Assembly: GCA_038496675.1 (NCBI GenBank)
Contig: CM076652.1
Coordinates: 6,446,508-6,510,507 of the forward strand
DNA length: 64,000 nucleotides
Origin: Rachycentron canadum
Lineage: Eukaryota; Chordata; Actinopteri; Carangiformes; Rachycentridae
Direction: 5' to 3'
The position numbers and the translations under genes are program-made. Positions 1-12,410 of the stretch are shown piece by piece; position 1 is the stretch's first letter; every line of letters starts with the position of its first letter. The notes below the pieces were generated by a model, which was given only the letters and a program-made list of their open reading frames with translations, had not been told where the DNA came from and did not search any database.

Positions 1-1477
1 AATTTAATCCACGTGAAAAACATAAATTAGATCAAATATCAGTTTGTTTTACTTTCAATATCACGAAAAGGGTAAAAAAAAAAAAAAAACCAAATATTGT
101 GAACTGAATCATGTAGATGTCTGGTACCAGACCATATTTCAGTTTCTGGGGTTTATGAATTACTGACTACAAAAAAAAAAAAAAAAAGAAAAAAAAAAAA
201 AGATCAGGTTCAACTACTCTTCAAATCTTCTGCTGGCACCAATCCAACGAATCTATGTTTGTCTCACAAAGCATATGTGTGTGTGTATATATATGTTCCC
301 CATATGTCTGCGTGCACGTCAGTGTGGGAGTGGGCGTGTGTTTGTGTTTACTGCTGCCATTGCCACCTGAAGAATAATGTGAGGGGCAGCTCCTGCAACT
401 GACAGTCATACAACAATTGTGTCACAATGACTCACACAGTCATTAAAGATCACTGAGATAGGTGGGTGGAAAGTTATACACACTTAATGCTTGTCCAAAT
501 GCACAAACTGTATTTAAAGACTAAAAAGGCTTTCCCTTTGTAACTTGAATTGAATAAGGACACAAAGGGGAAAAGTGGGAGGATTGAGCACCCAAGGCCA
601 GTCTGATGTAGCCGTCATTTTGGATGGCAGCTCTAAAATGAGCTCAGCATCACCAGGCTTTCTCCTGCTTTCAATTGGTCTGGTGAGGCTGCAGCCTGAA
701 GGGTCATTGTGTTTTAATAACAAAGCTTGAGGCATAGAGGACACATTAACAAGGTTATAGCCAGATTTATAACCAAAATTACAGCTGGTTTCAGACTTTG
801 TGTAATGTTATACCTGTAGGCATCCCCAATTAAAATCAGTCCTGAAAAATTATTTGGCTGCTGCACTTAAAATCACAATGTAAAAACCCACAAGTGTGTT
901 CCACAATGTATTATTTATACTTAGTTTCACCCAGTGTTCCTTTCCACAAGTGTTTTCCCCTGCAGCCACTCCTTTCCTAGTGTTTCACATGGTTGTTGCA
1001 GAATATTGGATAATATCATGAGCAATGTCTTGGTGTTGGTTTTTAAAACTTGATTCGTCATCAGGGCCTGTTCATGAAATTTGAACACACCAGGGAACCT
1101 GGTTATGTTAAGCCTTTGTAGACATATCTCTTTATTTTTAAAGTAATGCAAAAACCTATTTTCTTCTCTGCTTCCCTGTAGGATTTTCCTTAATGCTTTG
1201 TGGTTTAAAAGTTTAGAGAGTCAAATTAAAAAGTCAGTTGAACCTGTTCTACTACGGCATTGGTAATGTGGATAATTGTATGTTTGCCATCCATGAACAT
1301 AATCCCTTTTCAGCAAAGTCCTTCCCTACTTTCCTCAATGTAAAGTAATACCATTAATGTAGATGTTTATTAGCAGTTATGTGCTTATTTCTTGTTGACG
1401 ATGATGATGGTTATGGTTGTAATTATCATGAGACATGGAACAATTCTATATTAATCCAATTTTCTCTCTGTTTTCAG
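1..1477. other. Non-coding stretch before first recognised pnp exon
   Basis: No coding exon could be supported here. The stretch is AT-rich, with A-runs near 76-90 and 171-200 and a short TG/TA tract near 275-294. The missing first coding exon of the purine nucleoside phosphorylase gene should lie here or upstream of the window. Because the next exon starts with the third base of a split codon, that exon must end in phase 2. Short first exons cannot be picked reliably by eye. Confidence 0.5.
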
Positions 1478-2615
1478 ATACAGTTATGAAGAATACAAGG
1501 AGACTGCAGACTGGCTGCTGTCTCATACAGAGAACCGTCCTAAAGTGGCTATTATCTGTGGTTCAGGCCTGGGCGGTCTGGCTAATCTGCTGGACAACAA
1601 GACTGTGTTTTCCTATAAGGACATCCCACATTTCCCCACCAGCACTGGTACATTGTGTCTGTCACTTTCAATCTAATCAGAAAAGAAATTCTAAGTTACA
1701 TAGTATTTGGACACTGTGCATAAGCATGTTAGCAGCTGCTCATACTGTATGTCATGTGTGCTGTGCAGTGCCAGGTCATGCCAGTCAGCTGGTGTTTGGG
1801 AAGCTGCATGGCCGTGAGTGTGTCTGTATGCAGGGGAGATTTCACTTCTATGAGGGCTACAACTTACACATGGTAAGCAACAGTATTTAAAGTATACAGT
1901 ACACACACACAGAACTAAGTACACCCTGTGCTATATCAGTAAACTATAACTGTTGCATCTTACGTTAGCATGATGTATTATTTTTAAGACAATGCAACAA
2001 CAATGCACACACCAGTGATTTCCTATTAAAGCTAATTGCATGAACAAGGTCATAAAATCACCTGTGAACTCCACAGGTTGCTCAGTTTTGGCCCAGGTTG
2101 TGTCCAATGCAACACATGGTGAGGAACTGCCTAAACAAGAAACCAGATCATGAGACTTAATAATCATCAGTGAGCTTCTGAATATAAGCTGCTAAACATT
2201 TATGTAACCTTATTTTGAAAAACAGATGGGAAGGGCTTCTGACTTGGCACAAAGATTATCTGTCGAAGGTTTCATTGACTGAAGTGGGAGTAGCAGTAGA
2301 GGAGATAACATTTATAGATAGAACTGTGAATATATGTCCTTCACTCCAAAAACACACAGAGGTTTTTACGGAGCACAAAACTGAAAACTATGACCTGGCC
2401 AAGTGTGTCCCCTGACTTGAAACCAGTAGAGCAACTTTTCACAGATTTGTCACAAATCTGATGTTACGAAATTAAAAGAATTACATTTCTCTACACTATC
2501 TTCAGTTGCACTTGTTTAGTCAAAGATTTCAAATGAATTGACTTTATTCATCTTGAAAATTTTGGTCAGACAGACAGATAGATAGACAGATAGACAGATA
2601 GATAGACAGATAGAC

Positions 2616-2710
<95 letters not shown>

Positions 2711-5691
2711 GCCATGCAACTGGCTGTGTGGGGCTGTACTAAGGCACAATGGTGCTTTGAACTTAACGTTAACATGCTCACAATGAAAATGTCAGTGGTG
2801 GAAGAAGTATTCAGATCCTTTACTTAAGTAAAAGTACAAACACAGCAATGTGAAAATACTCCAGTACAAGTAAAAGTCCTGCATCAATAATCCTACATAT
2901 GTAAAGGGAAATAAAGATGATTAATACTGAAACATCAGTGTGTGCGTGCCGTGTTACTGTTGTAGATACAAGAGGTGGAGCAAGTTTGAATTACTTTACA
3001 GTTTCATATACATTGACATCTTATGATGTGAGATGATTACTGCGAGAGTTAAAAAGAAAAAACAAAGTTTTGATACAAAAATCTTTCATTTTCACACTTT
3101 TTCTCCAATCTTCAGCAGTCCATACAACAGCCATTGAAATATTTCTGGACCAAATAGGTGGACTTTGTCATCCATAGTGCTAAATCGCTAACATGGCTGA
3201 AATGTATATGTTTGATTTCACCATTACGTAGTCAGCTTTACAATTTGTTATGCTGGAAATGCATAAGATCAAATGAAATGAATGGTCCCCATGTGAGCAC
3301 TGAGCAGTGCACTTTTAACCATTTGTCCCTGCTCCAAGTTGCACTGTGTGCGGTTTCCTGTCTCACTCTGTCACAAGCCAACTTGCTTCTACATTTCAAA
3401 ACCTTGCTGATGCAAATGCTGTTCTATACAAACTGAGCAACAGCTGGCAGTTTATACTTTGACTTTGTCAATCACTAAAGAAAATAGTCACGGTTTCACA
3501 GGATAATCTTTAAACCACAGACATGAACAAAAACTCACTTTGTTATTCTTGTCACAGGGGCAAAACAAATGATTGATTTTGTGCCATGTCTCTTTCCTGA
3601 TGTCGTCGGTAGTGATAACTGTAAATACAGTTTTAGTGACTAGTTCTACACCATCTGTGAAATAGATCATTGTTTCAATTCAACAGCTCAAACTGGCATT
3701 TTTTCATATCACTTGATATATATACACTGAAAAAAACTGCTAAGCTTGGCAGATCTTAGTATAGTGGCTAAAGCTTTATTGTGTGTGTTGAATGATCAGC
3801 TGCAGGGTTATGATGACAGTAAGAAAACCACCCAGTATGTCAAAGTGATACTGGCCCTTGGCCCATGAGATAATGCATCCTAGTTTTATTTTATTACCAG
3901 CAATGATTTCCGCATAAAATAATCCAAACGATTCCAGTAAATTATAAAATCCTGTTTCATGCATACAATATGCAAAGGGCAGATGCACCATGACCCGTTA
4001 TTGAGTCTAAAGTACTTTAGACATATAACACAGTCATATAATAAATGCATCTCCCTGAATTAGCAACATAAACTGAGCTGAAACTAAAATGTTTTGACTT
4101 TGTAAAAACCATGTGAGGTAAAGCCTAACAGACATTGTGTGTTACAAATATACATAGGCTGGGAAGGAAGTTGTAGACTTTCTGTTGTGTTATTGTCCTT
4201 AACTCATCTTGACAAGCTGAGCAAAATCGTACACCAAGCAGAGGAGTGTAACTATTCTTTTATGACTGAAAACCTTTATGACTGAAAATTCATTACGTTG
4301 TTTGCCTTTGGGAAAATTATGCAGTAAAGTCAACTCACCATTTACAGCTCACCATTACAATTTAACCACTGACAGTTCCTTTGTTGCATAATGTAACACA
4401 CTCATAGTCCAGGTCTGACAAAATCAAACAGCCTCATGTTCCAAAATGACATTGACCTTATCAAGAAACTAGGTACTTGGAAACATTTCTGCACCAACTG
4501 GCAGAGCGCTTTCAATTCAAGCTATAGAGAAATGTGAAAAAGAAAAAGCAATTTCCAAATGTGACTGTAGTGAAAACAGTCATTTACAGGCCATCAGCTT
4601 CTCTATAAAGGTTAGTACAGAACCTCAGCTGTTGCAGACGTGCCAGAACCTACAGTAATAAAAATCCTAAAGTCTACTCACATCAGCATTTTTAAATACT
4701 GGCCATGTGATGTGTTTTCTCCTATATGGTTCACATCTGCCCCCATCTTGTAACTCCCATTGTCATAATCAAATGGACGACTGTGTCTGTCTTGTTTTCT
4801 TCTCCAGGTGACATACCCAGTGCGAGTCTTCTTCCTGCTGGGTGTGGAAACACTGGTCGTGACAAACGCAGCGGGGGGACTTAACGGCAGCTACAATGTG
4901 GGAGACATCATGCTCATTAAGGATCACATCAACATGCCTGGATTTGCAGGGCAGAACCCACTTTGTGGGCACAATGATGACAGGTACGGCACAAACGGCA
5001 AGGGGGGGGCTATAAAAGTGAAACATACATATACACTGGCAAAATCAGTGTCTTACAGGCTATTGCTATAGCCAATTCATTCATGTAATTTGTCTCCAGG
5101 TTCGGAGCACGCTTCCCTTGCATGTCAGATGCATATGACCGTGGGTTGAGGGCTGTGGCCAAGAGGATAGCAAAGGAGCAGGGCTGCGACAGCTTCCTGC
5201 AGGAAGGAGTTTATTGCATGCTGGCTGGACCGACATACGAGACCATTGCAGAGTGCAGAGTCCTGCAGACACTGGGGGCTGATGCTGTGGGTTAGTATAG
5301 CTATGTATTCACATAAAGGGATAGTAGAGCTCTACAGGAAGGCCTCTTAACAGTACAATAGGAGATTACCTATGCAAACCGTTGTGAATACATTAAGACC
5401 AACCCGCTCTGAACAAATACAGACACTATGTGAATTCCACAGTTTTAAAGGGTTTAATATCTTCACACGCACAATTCTTCCTACTTTTTTCTAGGTATGA
5501 GCACAGTCCCAGAGGTGGTGGTGGCTCGTCACTGCGGCCTGCGTGTCTTGGGTCTGTCACTCATCACCAATAAGGTTGTGACAGATTATGACAGCGAGGA
5601 GAAAGCAAACCACGAAGAGGTGCTGAAGACCACTCAGCACAGAACCCAGGACCTCCAAAGGCTTGTCAGCCACCTCATCTCCGGTATCTAG
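1478..5691 (+). CDS. pnp: Purine nucleoside phosphorylase, five of probably six exons (5' partial)
   Basis: Cytosolic trimeric enzyme that cleaves inosine and guanosine with phosphate to free base and ribose-1-phosphate (purine salvage). Coding exons: 1478-1647, 1769-1872, 4808-4983, 5100-5290 and 5495-5691 (TAG). All have AG/GT borders and consistent phases. The joined protein follows vertebrate PNP end to end: phosphate-binding GSGLGG, then PGHA, MQGRFHFYEG (phosphate Arg and His), VTNAAGG, DHINMPGF, AGPTYET (active-site Glu), LITNKV (base-binding Asn) and KANHEEV (ribose-binding His). All catalytic residues seem present, so the enzyme should be active. Only the few N-terminal residues before YSYEEYKETADWLL are missing; that exon was not found. 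The C-terminus ends SHLISGI, a little shorter than human. An AATAAA lies at 6139-6144. Teleosts carry several PNP paralogues (pnp4, pnp5, pnp6 types) and I cannot say which this is. Confidence 0.95.
2333..2460 (+). mobile_element. Tc1/mariner transposase relic in pnp intron
   Basis: Translation of about 2350-2450 gives a block ending MTWPSVSPDLKPVEQLF, which matches the conserved DWPxxSPDLNPIE signature around the last catalytic acidic residue of Tc1/mariner DDE/D transposases. The preceding residues weakly resemble the upstream KHT region. Frameshifts and substitutions make it non-functional. A perfect 9-bp palindrome (2442-2460) follows directly. No intact terminal inverted repeats were recognised. 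Confidence 0.6.
2567..2710. repeat. GATA/GACA microsatellite
   Basis: About 144 bp of mixed GACA and GATA tetramers; the left part alternates GACA and GATA and the right part is pure GATA. It lies in the long pnp intron between the exons ending at 1872 and starting at 4808. The mix resembles Bkm-type satellite DNA known from snakes and fish. Confidence 0.97.
2793..2905. repeat. Common teleost interspersed repeat
   Basis: The block starting GTGGTGGAAGAAGTATTCAG and containing several AAGTAAAAGTAC-like motifs resembles a very common fish interspersed repeat. A related degenerate block in the opposite orientation is seen at about 21795-21917 in a calb2 intron (TACTTTTACTTCTTCCATCA). The class was not determined by eye. 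Confidence 0.6.
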
Positions 5692-8308
5692 TACTATCAT
5701 CTAAATCCTGTCAGCACAAAAAAAGGATTTCAACCTAAATTGGTAAATAGCTTTGAACAAAATGTAACATGTATGCGCAGACGGTGGTGATGAGCTGTTT
5801 AAGTTGTGGTGGATAGGGTCTTTCTTTATTACTGAGTAATATGGTGAAGCAGGGCAGAGCGTGAGATATTTTTAAGATAGAGAGCAGATTAAAAAAAACC
5901 TAAATGTCAATATGCCACTTAGAGACATGCATAACGGCTGGATACAGTCACAATATTTGATGACTGTGAAAAGGCCAGTTTGCTATTTATTGTTATAACA
6001 TCAAGATTTCACAAACATTAGCATGGATCTAGTCCCCATGAATCACATCCATGGAAGAACGCTAGCTGAACCAACAACAAAATAATGATGGTGTGGTATT
6101 TCTAAAGTAAAAGAGCAACAAGGAGCCATTTAGTCTCAATAAATTTTATATTAATTCTTTGATGTAGCAACGTCCAAGCGATTGGAGTAGTAATGCTTAC
6201 GGACTCTTTTTAACACATCAAAAATAAGATGAAAAGCTTTCACAGGCCTCTCTGGATGAACGTTTAAAGCATGTTTCACTGACAAACCCCACCTATAACC
6301 ACACCAAACATGTCATGGTGAGCTGACACACCCTCATCAGTTCACTTCTGCATCATTGCATAAATACTGAATGTAACTGATGAGATGAGGAAACCAGGCT
6401 AAGGACATGTGGTGACAGTTTATAACAATGAATGTGTCCTTGAGTGACATCATGGCATTTGTTGTGTTTGGTTGAATCTAAATTGCATATTGCAGTGGCT
6501 TCGGGTAAGTCTTATAATTAAAGTAAACTATTCTGTTACTTAAAATAATCACATATATATTTCAGATCATGGATCACTAAATGTAATAGGAATACTGTGG
6601 TGTCTACTATAGAATCCCACTAGAATGCGTTATTATTATTATCATTCATTATTCTGCATTAGAGCTGAAGGGTAGTTTTCCCTGTACTGCCTACAGGGAA
6701 AGTTAGAGGTAAAGTGGCATCACACAAAAACACCTGAACCTGTATAATTGAGTGCATCTAAACAATGTAATGATTATTGGACAATGTTATGGTCAGTTTG
6801 TGCAACTGCCTGCTAATGACTACAACTGGACACATGCAGCCTTGAGATACACTGAGATGATTGTCTCATAGTTTTTTATGATGACTGTGTAGCCTCCTGT
6901 TCTTGTTGATGGTGCTTTGTTTTTTTTTTTGTTTTTTTCCATCTTTTAACAGTTGTTAAAAAGTGTTAGCGCATTAATCCACCGATGTTTATTCATTCTT
7001 AGAGGTGAATCCACATGATAATAGCCGCTAATGAGAGAGTATAGAATATTGCTTGCGATCTAACAGTATCACTGGGACCAACTGGCACCAGCAGTCATTT
7101 ATTTTGTTATTACTTTTTGTTACAGATGCACAACAAATACCTATTTTAGCTATAAATCAAAATAAGCTTTATTCTATACATTCTTTTATGATCAAATCAG
7201 AGTTGTTTAGTTTTGAAGTAGCCAAAATATGTATTTTAAGTATTTAATATGTTTATTAGTGAAAAATGCCAATGGCATGTCAATTTAAACCATTGTTGGT
7301 TTTCCAACAAAATAAGAAAATAAGTTTCAGCTGAATTAGTGTCTGAAAAGCCTACGCAATATTAGAGATACCCAACTTTTTCACATAGATCAGTTGATTT
7401 ATGTATAGAAATCTAATAAATCACGATTTGTCTGTGGTGGATTGCATTTGGATCCGTTTTTGTTTTTGCACAACAAGAGACCATAACACTGTAATATCAG
7501 CAAGGGCTATAATACCTGGGCCTGCAGTTTTCAATTTTCTCTGAACTGATCCGGGACCTCCTGCCAGATTCCTTTGACCATCTCATTCATTAGAGCTGGA
7601 AATGCTGGAAAAATCCTAGATCAGCAGTCCACCTCTCAGACCATTTGTATCAGGCTTAACATCAAGATGGTAATGTGAGTCTTAAAGGGGAATTCCACTC
7701 AGAGAGAAGCCTTCCATCATCACGATGTAAAATCTGGAGCTGCTCCATGCATAATAAAGGAACGCATTATTTACACACGGCGACAATGTTCGATTTCCTT
7801 ATCTTAAAAGTTATGGAGCATATACTCTCCAAAAAAGCTTGAATAGATCCACTACTACCATACGTGTTTTTTTTTTCTCTCTCTCTCTATGGGTGTAACC
7901 AAATCTGGCGTTTTGTTTTCTTGTTACTTTTCTGTTGTCTGGTTTGTGAATACTTCCTGAAGTCTGTAGTTAATGCTGAATAACCTCTACTGTGTGTTAT
8001 GTCCAATTAACGGTCTCAGGTTCAATAATAAATCACTTGTAACACACAACGACTATGTCTTTGTTGAATTAAGTTCGTTTTCATGCAAAATGCTGCTCCT
8101 GCCACATAAAAAAAAAAAAAATCTGTTATGGATGAGTGTATACATTTGTGCATGTGTGTTTGTGTATGTGTGTGTGTGAGTGTGCAATGAAGGGAGTATG
8201 ACCTAGAATCAATCAATAAGGATGTAAAAGTTTGTTTTGAAGGAGAAAAATACCATTTTCCGTGCCAGTGAGGAACATAAAGGCGAAAGCCACCACTCCA
8301 TCCCTCTC

Positions 8309-8309
<1 letters not shown>

Positions 8310-8339
<30 letters not shown>
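8310..8339. repeat. (CA)n microsatellite
   Basis: Uninterrupted CA dinucleotide run of about 29 bp in the pnp-calb2 spacer. Confidence 0.97.
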
Positions 8340-8341
<2 letters not shown>

Positions 8342-9860
8342 CATCACCACATCCACACACTCTCCCTCTCTATTCAGCTTCAATCCTTCACTTTAGACAC
8401 ACCTCAAGCAGATGAAGACGCTGTGAGATTGAGATGAAATGGAAATGGCTGTTCTGTGCCCTGCTCCTTTCTGTTACATAATTGATCTGCATAAAGCATG
8501 TAGAGGTGCAGCCCACTGTGAAACTGAAATATTAATACAAATGAACCAGGCAGTCTGACAACACAAACACAACACCTATAACTGGGCTGGATTGTATTTA
8601 CATGCATTCACACAAATGCCTCACACCCCAGCTTTACAGCTAAAAGTGAGACATCTACAAAGGCACGCATGTAGGATGCAAATACCAGGCTTCTCTGCTT
8701 TGAATGGAGGGAAATGGAAGACAGGACGCTCAGATGAAGACAGACGAGAGGAGTGACTAAAGAGAACAAGAGAGGAGAACGAAGTGTGTTTGACTCGGCA
8801 GTCCCCGCAGGCTGGCGACAGGCCTCATCTGTAATGTAATGTTGATCTATCTATTGTCGCCGTGCCAAGTGAGCCCAGGGCCCGCTATTGATTATTATAG
8901 GGTGAAAAGAGAAGCTAAGGAAATAGAGCGGGACAGCTCTGCTGAGTTTACACTCTCAAACACTGTCACATTCCCTCAAACACTCAGTCTCTGTGTCACA
9001 AACAGAAACACACACAAGCTGTTCCTATGCACTGTCATGTACCTGAGTTCACATTGTCTGTGAGACAGCAGTGCAGCCGTTAGTGAATGTGACTTTTACA
9101 AGCGTAAGAAAAAGCTTTGGTGAGGAGACGTCACTGCTGACTTTCACACGCTGCCTCTAAAAGAAGCTGGCTGCCAGCAGCGTGTCAGCACTGTACCAGT
9201 ATGCAGCAAGGTGGATCTGGAAAATTACTGCTCCACCTCTAAGGAAATGTGACAGCACAGTGCCAACTTAAACTGAGAAGACAAAATGTTAACATCCAAC
9301 ACTGACTGCAGCTGCATGTCTAGCTGGTCATTTAATTTTGATATGACGAGGAAACATGAATGAACGCACTTGGAGCGGAAACTGTCACAAAATCACACCT
9401 GGTTTCAATAACATTTAACTCAATGAACTCTTTAAAAAAGGTCTAGCACTCTCTCCAAGAGTGGGACTGGAGGAAAACAGCAGCTTGGGGGCAATAAGGC
9501 TGGTTTCTAGCATACAGATTAGGCAAAACCAGTTAGTCTGGGTCTTATCAAACCTGTACACCTTATATGGAGACAACTACCAAAACCTGTTATCACTGAC
9601 AAAATGGCGACCTGCACTGCAGAAGACACTGCACTGAAGTATCGGGGGACATTGAAGAAATAGTTCCACCATGTGAGCAGACACCACCTGTCTGCTGGAT
9701 GAGTAAATAGGCAACTGTTCACGCTGAAAGCAGTGAGAGTGAAATAAAGAAATCTGGCTGCCCAGATCAAGGACACTATTAAAGTTTCACCAACTCACCT
9801 GAAATTCCGACAATGTCAGACATTTTAATTCCCACTAAGTCCCACTTAGCAAGTAGAGAC

Positions 9861-10310
9861 CATAGACTGTATATAAAAATAGATGTAGACACCAGGGCTG
9901 AAAAGTGAAGCCAGTGTTGAAGAGACTTAACCTGCATTATATCCAATGACTCAGGGGGCGTAAAAGAAGTCTGTCTAATTCTCACTTGATTTATTAGCTC
10001 AGTAAACGTTTTCATGATGACTTTATTGTCTCAGACTCTAGTTTCTAGTCGTCTTCAATGAAGCGTGTTGATTTTTTAAATGATGGTCCTATTTAGAGGA
10101 AAGTAGACCATAAAGCAGGGTTTGGATCAGGGCGTGGCTACTGTGTGATTGACAGTCTGTACTACACAAGTCGAGCCCGCACTCCTCCTCAGTTCCACCC
10201 TCTGCTCCTAATATGGTTTCCACTGGTTTAAAAAAAATACCAACATGGCAACGGCCAATTTACAAACTCAAGGCTTCAAAATGGCAGCTCACAAACCACT
10301 TAGTCGAGAC
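9861..10310 (+). mobile_element. MITE-like interspersed repeat, copy 1
   Basis: This block begins CATAGACTGTATATAAA and shares a long, diverged but colinear match with 24466-24985 in calb2 intron 9. Shared landmarks in order are GTGAAGCCA, CAGGGGGC, TCTCACTTGATTTATTAG, CAGTAAAC, TTTAGAGGAAA, GGGCGTGGCTAC and GTGTGATTGACAG. It has no coding capacity. The start resembles the terminal motif of a non-autonomous DNA-transposon family common in fish. The matching far end was not found, so boundaries are approximate. Confidence 0.7.
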
Positions 10311-11650
10311 ACGTCTTGAAGGATGGAGACATCTGCCACCGCAATTTGTGCTTAGGAGCAAATGTTTGATGGGAACGAAAGTTAACATGGAAGCACTTCT
10401 ACTTTCTGACTGGTTGCTGCTGAACCGTGTCATAGCTCATTACCATAAAGTGAAACTTTAAGCTTTTTCTGACGCCCACGCCGCTCAACACGCGGCACCA
10501 ACAGGAATACTGCCAAAAGATGCTGGCTCACAAAATGAATGACTTCCAGCCACTTTGACATTCTCGCTGCTAACAGGTTCAAACTTTAAGATGTGATAAT
10601 ATGTCGACTTTGTGTTTGTAGCTTACTGCCTCCATGTTTCCAAACTCTTAATGCAGGTTTGAATGATTTTTACAATGCTATACTGCAAAGAACCATTTTT
10701 TTCTTCTCAGATGTCACAGCAAAGAGGCACAAAGTAACACAAATAATTAATAACATTAATTAATAACAGTTTAGTTATTCCTGTCCCAAATGTCTGGTTT
10801 AGTACCAACTGACTGCTGACACAACTTAATGGGAAAGCTAATGAAACAGAGCCAATGTTAAGTAAATGTAAAAAGTTAAAATGCTAAAGGGTCTAATGAA
10901 ATCACCCTATGGGGCTTGTACATACACCCAGTGTTCTTCACAGGGTTTCTAAAAACACACAGGGGTCAAGTGAAAAATATTTTTAATATTCATCTTATGT
11001 GAAAAGCTTGTCTTTTTCTAGATTTAATCCAACAGAAGGAAAATGCTTCCAGGGATACTTGGCCTCCTGCTCATTACAATCCCATTACTTCATCCTGAAT
11101 ATTATCACCTCCTGCAGTAAATGAGTAGAAGAAATACATAAGAGTACATCTCATTCTCCTAATAGGATCTGTGGCTTTGCCTCCCCTCTGCACAGTAGAC
11201 TGGCCTTTAATGAAAACGCCGTTTTTTTCTGAATTTACATTTATTATGGGGCTAATCACAGCTGGCTAGCGGCAGTGTGGGGAATGTGATTAGTGTGTGA
11301 GTTCTAATTAAGTCTGTGAAGCCTCACACACTGGTAGACAGGCTGCAGGAGCTGCACGCTTAGATAGCTACACACAGATGTAGGAGAGAGGAACACACGG
11401 CCGCGCGCACACACACACACACACAGGCATACAATGCTTGTGCATACTCAAATATGTGGATTCACATGCATGCACGTGCACTGGACCAAATACCTAAGGA
11501 TGGGATTTACTGTATGTGCTGTGATGATGCAACAAAGCAATCTGCATCTCTATCTTCCTCTCTGTCTCTCACACACACACACACACACCTATCAGTTTAC
11601 TGCAGTGCCCAAGACATCCCATCACACAACTACATCTATCTTAGAACCGC

Positions 11651-11690
11651 GTGCACATACACACGCGCACGCGCGCGCGCGCGCGCACAC
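11651..11690. repeat. Alternating purine-pyrimidine (CG/CA) tract
   Basis: Forty bases of near-perfect alternating CA and CG dinucleotides, including an uninterrupted (CG)n core at about 11669-11686. It sits roughly 120 bp before the inferred calb2 TATA-like element. Such tracts can adopt left-handed Z-DNA in vitro. Confidence 0.9.
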
Positions 11691-11897
11691 AGGGACGCTG
11701 ACTCAGTTGGCCGCTGCCGGTGGCGCTGCGCCCCCAGCGGCGGCTGAGCGGCGCTGCCGCTCCTGCGCCGCGGTTAAAAAGCGGCGGGCGGCGCGCCGGG
11801 GCCACAGTGTGAGGTGTGTTTGAACAAGAGACACAGAAAAGTTAGTAGCGGATTTTTTCTGGCGTCTGAACCTGCAGCAGCATCCGTCGAGAGCATC
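11691..11897 (+). promoter_or_regulatory. calb2: calb2 GC-rich promoter and 5' UTR
   Basis: A compact CpG-dense block (about 11700-11810) contrasts with the AT-rich surroundings. It contains GCGGCGG and GCGCCG motifs and a TATA-like TTAAAAAG at 11774-11781, followed by about 115 bases to the calretinin start codon at 11898. The transcription start is inferred and is probably near 11805-11815. Confidence 0.6.
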
Positions 11898-12365
11898 ATG
11901 GCAAACAAAGCACAGCAGCCTCCTCACCTGCACCTGGCCGAGGTCACCGCGTCCCAGTTCCTTGACATTTGGAAACATTTCGACACGGACGGTAGGAGTT
12001 TTTTTTTTTTTTCTCTCTAAAAGTTGATCCACACTCAAATTTCACGACATGGGACTGAAATAAATATATCACTGCTGCAAAATGCAACCGACTGAAGAAA
12101 GAAATACAAAGATGAATAGAGCTAAAGAAAAAAAATAATAATAGCAAAAGTTTGAGGGAAATAAAGTCACAATGTAGGAAATTAGAAATCGGTAAAATAA
12201 GGATTTTGTAAACTCACTTTTATTTGTCCGAAGTGACCTAAAAGACCTTACAGGTAGAAATAAGTCATATTATAGGGACTATTTTGTCTGTAATATGTGA
12301 TGATATTCTTTTTCTTCATTTTTCTGATCAATAAAGTATATTGGATATATATTGGAAAGTATATT

Positions 12366-12410
<45 letters not shown>

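Larger units (their letters stand above)
5692..11640. other. Intergenic region between pnp and calb2
   Basis: No gene was recognised on either strand. A possible pnp poly(A) signal lies at 6139-6144. A CA repeat occupies about 8310-8339 and further short CA runs occur at 11409-11424 and 11570-11588. A MITE-like repeat is at 9861-10310 (separate entry). Short ORFs here carry no recognisable domain. Confidence 0.6.

Noticed and set aside
1435..1890. 151-codon plus-strand ORF covering two pnp exons
   Set aside because: It is out of frame with PNP in the first exon and reads through an intron; the spliced frame gives the conserved protein.
2567..2710. Possible CRISPR-like array
   Set aside because: The tetramers have no spacers and the genome is vertebrate; this is a microsatellite.
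2516..2781. Minus-strand ORFs reading repeated YLSI
   Set aside because: They are translations of the GATA/GACA microsatellite.
4769..5272. Minus-strand ORFs opposite pnp exons
   Set aside because: They are antisense to exons that match PNP residue by residue in the plus frame, and have no homology of their own.
11434..12038. Overlapping ORFs on both strands around the calb2 promoter
   Set aside because: They translate CA/CG repeats and the GC-rich promoter; only the frame from 11898 matches a known protein.
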